A DNA stretch of 7,557 bases from an uncultured Clostridia bacterium (GTDB lineage: Bacteria > Bacillota > Clostridia > Christensenellales > Pumilibacteraceae), in NCBI GenBank assembly GCA_947627075.1, contig CANQUR010000075.1:1-7557 (forward strand), read 5' to 3'. Both the position numbers and the translations under genes were made by a program. This document shows, in pieces, positions 5,149 through 7,557 of the stretch (positions are counted from its first letter, which is position 1; every line of letters starts with the position of its first letter). Below the pieces are notes generated by a model, which was not told the origin of the DNA, ran no database searches, and saw only the letters and a program-made list of their open reading frames with translations.

Positions 5149-6300
5149 ATGGACTTTTCGCAAATAAAAGAAATAGACAATAGATATTCGATAATTACCT
5201 ACCCTCGCCATAACTTGTGCTTTTGCCGTGGCGAAGGTAATTATTTATATGACACCAACGACCGCGCCTATCTTGACTTCGTAGCGGATTTGGGAGAAAA
5301 TTGCCTCGGTTACAAGGACATTATGCTCACCGAAGCAATTAAAGAGCAATCCGAAAAATTTATAGGCTGTTCGAATCTTTATTACAATGAGCTACATTCA
5401 TTGCTTGCACAAACGCTATGTGAAGGCACGGCTTTTTCGAAAGCTTGCTTTTGCAACAGCATTTTCGATACTCATATAATTGTGGGCACAATGATACGCA
5501 AATACCGTGCGGAAGCAAAGGATACGCGCAATACTATTTTGATAGTTACGGAAGCGTCCTCATCGAGATACGAGCTGTTCAAAAACGAAAACCTAAACAT
5601 CATTGTGGTAAAACCCGATCCGAAAGAGTTCAAAAAAGCGCTTACCGACGACGTTTGTGCGGTCATCTTTACTCCCATAGAAGTAGAACGCGGGCTTAAA
5701 ATCACGCAATACGAGTTTATTATCTCGTCGTATGCCATGTGCAAATCCCAAGATACTTTGATCATTTACGATGAAACAGGTATCGGTATAGGCAGAACGG
5801 GCACAATGTTCGCATATGAGCAATACGGCATTCAACCGGATATAGTAATGATCGCACGTGGTTTGGGCGCAGGCATTCCCATTGCCGCCGTCCTTGCGCG
5901 CGGGGAAATATCCTCTTCGCTATCCCCTTCCGACCGCATAAGCGCATTCAGAATTTCCTCTCTTGCTTGTACTGCCGCAATAATGGTTGTAGAGCGCCTT
6001 AAAGCGGGACTTTTGACCGAAGTGCAAGCCAAAGGCGAATACCTTATGAGCAAATTAAGCAAGTTGAAAAAGCACAACTTTATCACAGATATACGCGGCA
6101 TAGGATTGCTTATCGGCATAGAATTGACTCCCAACCTTAAAGCGGCAAAGGTAATAGGGCAAATGGAAAGTTTAGGATTTTTGCTCGATCAAACGGACCA
6201 CAACACCTTGCGTATTACTCCTTCCTTTACCATATCCGACGAAGAAACGGACAAAATGACCGACGCGCTTGCCAATCTTTTTGCACAAACCAACTTATAG
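5149..6300 (+). CDS. ArgD-like class III aminotransferase homologue, probable pseudoenzyme (PLP lysine is Arg237)
   Basis: The 383-residue protein aligns end to end with acetylornithine-type class III aminotransferases (usual length ~380-400): YLYDTNDRAYLDFVADLG (~32-49), GCSNLYYN (73-80), ETGIGIGRTGTMFAYEQYGI (209-228), PDIVMIARGLGAGIP (230-244), DIRGIGLLIGIEL (314-326) and a normal C-terminal domain. The parts that hold PLP are changed. The Schiff-base lysine of AKGLG is R237, codon CGT. The phosphate-binding CNSGAEA is CNSIFDT (102-108). The SFHGRT motif that stacks on the ring is ASSSRYE (136-142). DEIQTG is DETGIG. The HGTTFGGNP stretch is replaced by SAFRISSLA (265-273). Asp208, which would contact the pyridine nitrogen, remains. 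Loss of transaminase activity is therefore expected, yet the frame is intact with a strong promoter, which argues for a retained non-catalytic or altered role. No arginine-pathway gene is nearby. The predicted mRNA is leaderless. Confidence 0.88.
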   Translation: MDFSQIKEIDNRYSIITYPRHNLCFCRGEGNYLYDTNDRAYLDFVADLGENCLGYKDIMLTEAIKEQSEKFIGCSNLYYNELHSLLAQTLCEGTAFSKACFCNSIFDTHIIVGTMIRKYRAEAKDTRNTILIVTEASSSRYELFKNENLNIIVVKPDPKEFKKALTDDVCAVIFTPIEVERGLKITQYEFIISSYAMCKSQDTLIIYDETGIGIGRTGTMFAYEQYGIQPDIVMIARGLGAGIPIAAVLARGEISSSLSPSDRISAFRISSLACTAAIMVVERLKAGLLTEVQAKGEYLMSKLSKLKKHNFITDIRGIGLLIGIELTPNLKAAKVIGQMESLGFLLDQTDHNTLRITPSFTISDEETDKMTDALANLFAQTNL

Positions 6301-6339
6301 TCGCTTATTATATCTGACATAATATGAAGAAAACACTTG

Positions 6340-6374
6340 AAAAGCCCCAAAGAACGATCTTTGGGGGCTTTTTT
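6340..6374. terminator. Bidirectional rho-independent terminator
   Basis: CCCCAAAGA (6345-6353) pairs with TCTTTGGGG (6358-6366) around an ACGA loop. After one bulged G (6367), AAAAG (6340-6344) pairs with CTTTT (6368-6372), and the T tract extends to 6374. The A run on the left gives a T run on the opposite strand. It lies between the convergent aminotransferase and YfbR-like genes and can stop both. Confidence 0.9.
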
Positions 6375-6392
6375 GTATTTATACTTATTTTT

Positions 6393-6977
6393 TTATTGAT
6401 CTTCGGATTGAAGTTTATCCAAAGACAAATAAAACGCTTTTATGAAATTATCCAAAAAATATTTTACGCAAGGAAACTCGCAGTTATTCAGCCATTGCTC
6501 CTGACTTACTATTGCCGCGCTGTATTCGGGATTGCTCGCCTCTATTTCCTCGATACATTTTATATAAGCCGCAAGCTTATCGGCGCATTTTACTATTTTG
6601 TATTCATCGCTTGTCTTATCGACTATAAAATTTGCAAATTCATCTTTAAGTTCATTAGGAAGCTGGCGTATGATCTTTTTTTCGGCTTCATATTCGAGCT
6701 CTTTGTACGCGTTGGTAATGCTGTTGTTGAAATACTTTATGGGAGTGGGCAAATCTCCCGTTAAAACCTCGCTCGTTTCGTGATATAATGCTATCACGGC
6801 GGCACGATCTGCGTCGAGCTTACCTTCGAAAAGCTTATTTTGTATTATACAAAGCGCATGAGCCAAAATAGCCACATTGTGCGAATGTTCCGCTACGTTT
6901 TCGTTAAAATAGCTACGCATGAGGCTCCACCTGTTTATATATCTCATGCGATTTATAAAAGCGAAAAATTTATACAT
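6393..6977 (-). CDS. YfbR-like HD-domain 5'-deoxynucleotidase
   Basis: A 194-residue protein aligning along its whole length with E. coli YfbR (199 aa), which removes phosphate from 2'-deoxyribonucleoside 5'-monophosphates in the cytoplasm and takes part in nucleotide salvage and pool control. Matching elements are FFAFINRM (4-11), INRWSLMR with R16/W17 (14-21), NVAEHS with the metal ligand H31, ALYHETSEVLTGDLPTPIKYFN (H66 to D75 region), CADKLAAYIKCIEE with ligand D133, and a closing FYLSLD. The HD pair after which the family is named reads H66-E67, an Asp-to-Glu change; glutamate can still bind metal, and I believe similar variants exist in Clostridia. The ATG overlaps the transketolase stop by 8 nt, with a weak AAAGG upstream, so it is translated as part of the transketolase mRNA. 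yfbR is not assigned as a symbol because specificity is unproven. Confidence 0.9.
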   Translation of the reverse strand: MYKFFAFINRMRYINRWSLMRSYFNENVAEHSHNVAILAHALCIIQNKLFEGKLDADRAAVIALYHETSEVLTGDLPTPIKYFNNSITNAYKELEYEAEKKIIRQLPNELKDEFANFIVDKTSDEYKIVKCADKLAAYIKCIEEIEASNPEYSAAIVSQEQWLNNCEFPCVKYFLDNFIKAFYLSLDKLQSEDQ

Positions 6978-7557
6978 TTTTATTTTTGCCTTTAATCAAC
7001 TTTTCGGTAACAGAGGCAACGTTTTCGGCAGTAAATCCGTAGTATTCGAACAGTTCTTTTGCGGGCGCGGATTTACCGAACGTATCGAGGCAAATATACG
7101 CTCCGTCAAGCCCGACATATTTGCCCCAAGACAAAGACGAAGCCGCCTCGACCGCAACTCTCGCCCTTATTGCCGAAGGTAAAACGCTTTCTTTATAATC
7201 TTCACTTTGCTCGTCGAACAGTCTGAAACACGGCATCGAAACCACGCGCACCTTTATTCCGTGAAGAGCAAGGAGCCTTTGTGCCTCGATCGCTACGGCG
7301 ACTTCCGAGCCCGACGCCATGATGATACCCGTAAAGTTTTTCATATCGCTTATAACATAGCCGCCTTTAAGCGCTTCCTCGCTTGACGTAAGCAACACGG
7401 GCAGATCCTGTCTGGATTCGACTATGCAAGTGGGATTGTTCGTTTTTATCGCGCTTATAAATGCCGCAGCCGTTTCCTTTGCGTCGGCGGGGCGGAACAC
7501 GTCGAGCCCGGGCATAGCGCGTAAGCCCGTAAGGTGCTCGATGGGTTGATGAGTCGG
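6970..7557 (-). CDS. tkt: Transketolase, C-terminal part (5' end off the right edge)
   Basis: The minus-strand frame is open from the right edge at 7557 to the TAA at 6970-6972, giving the last 195 residues. The ATG at 7515 is internal: the frame continues upstream with PTHQPIEHLTGLRAMPGLD, the canonical transketolase segment that follows the pyrimidine domain active site. Further family marks are FRPADA, ESRQDLPVL (residues ~45-53 of the fragment), GIIMASGSEVAVAIEAQ, IKVRVVSMPCFRLFDEQ, VAVEAASSLSWGKYVGLDG and FGKSAPAKELFEYYGFT, which belong to the C-terminal domain. The enzyme is thiamine-diphosphate dependent and moves two-carbon ketol units between sugar phosphates in the non-oxidative pentose phosphate pathway. 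The thiamine-binding N-terminal half is outside the window. It is followed without a gap by the YfbR-like gene, linking pentose supply and nucleotide turnover in one transcript. No promoter is visible here. Confidence 0.95.
   Translation of the reverse strand, partial: PTHQPIEHLTGLRAMPGLDVFRPADAKETAAAFISAIKTNNPTCIVESRQDLPVLLTSSEEALKGGYVISDMKNFTGIIMASGSEVAVAIEAQRLLALHGIKVRVVSMPCFRLFDEQSEDYKESVLPSAIRARVAVEAASSLSWGKYVGLDGAYICLDTFGKSAPAKELFEYYGFTAENVASVTEKLIKGKNKNV

Noticed and set aside
4668..5180. Minus-strand ORF of 170 codons
   Set aside because: It is antisense to the lipoprotein gene and the next promoter, with no family resemblance.
6324..6764. Plus-strand ORF of 146 codons
   Set aside because: It begins inside the bidirectional terminator and runs antisense to the YfbR-like gene; its hydrophobic look is a shadow of the opposite frame.
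7515..7517. ATG at 7515 as the start of a short transketolase-like gene
   Set aside because: The frame continues to the window edge with the conserved THQPIEH segment, so this Met is internal.

Overview
The window looks like a chromosomal segment of a moderately AT-rich, endospore-forming member of the Clostridia (Bacillota). Two adjacent small genes encode a CotF-type spore coat protein and its companion, several genes have strong GGAGG-type ribosome sites, promoters are of the sigma-A type, and the housekeeping genes (recX, acpS, transketolase, yfbR-like) fit low-GC Firmicutes. I see no rRNA, tRNA, CRISPR array, insertion sequence or phage gene.

Layout. (1) Positions 1-2520, minus strand: an operon of three overlapping genes read from one good promoter (2492-2520): recX, a P1/S58-family self-processing peptidase, and one ORF that fuses holo-ACP synthase (AcpS) to NAD(P)H-hydrate dehydratase (NnrD); this last gene runs off the left edge. 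(2) 2503-3204, plus strand: a two-gene spore coat unit, divergent from recX, with a possible forespore-type promoter. (3) 3236-3944, minus strand: a stand-alone ABC ATPase-like protein whose nucleotide-binding motifs are largely degraded. (4) 4101-5000, plus strand: a lipoprotein of unknown function with an extended -10 promoter and an inverted repeat over its start site. (5) 5112-6300, plus strand: an ArgD-like class III aminotransferase homologue in which the PLP-binding lysine is arginine and most other PLP-contact motifs are gone, so a probable pseudoenzyme. A bidirectional terminator follows. (6) 6393-7557, minus strand: a YfbR-like HD-domain 5'-nucleotidase overlapping the 3' end of a transketolase gene that enters from the right edge.

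The most unusual part is 3236-6300. Two unrelated enzyme folds, an ABC ATPase and a class III aminotransferase, have each kept an intact reading frame while losing catalytic residues. Both genes appear to be leaderless: each has a -35/17 bp/-10 promoter whose -10 lies exactly 8 nt before the ATG, with no Shine-Dalgarno, and the 8-nt joining sequences are nearly identical (ATCGATAT and ATTGATAT). This suggests a common expression mode and possibly a common, non-catalytic role. The lipoprotein between them is an obvious candidate partner, but nothing in the sequence proves a link.
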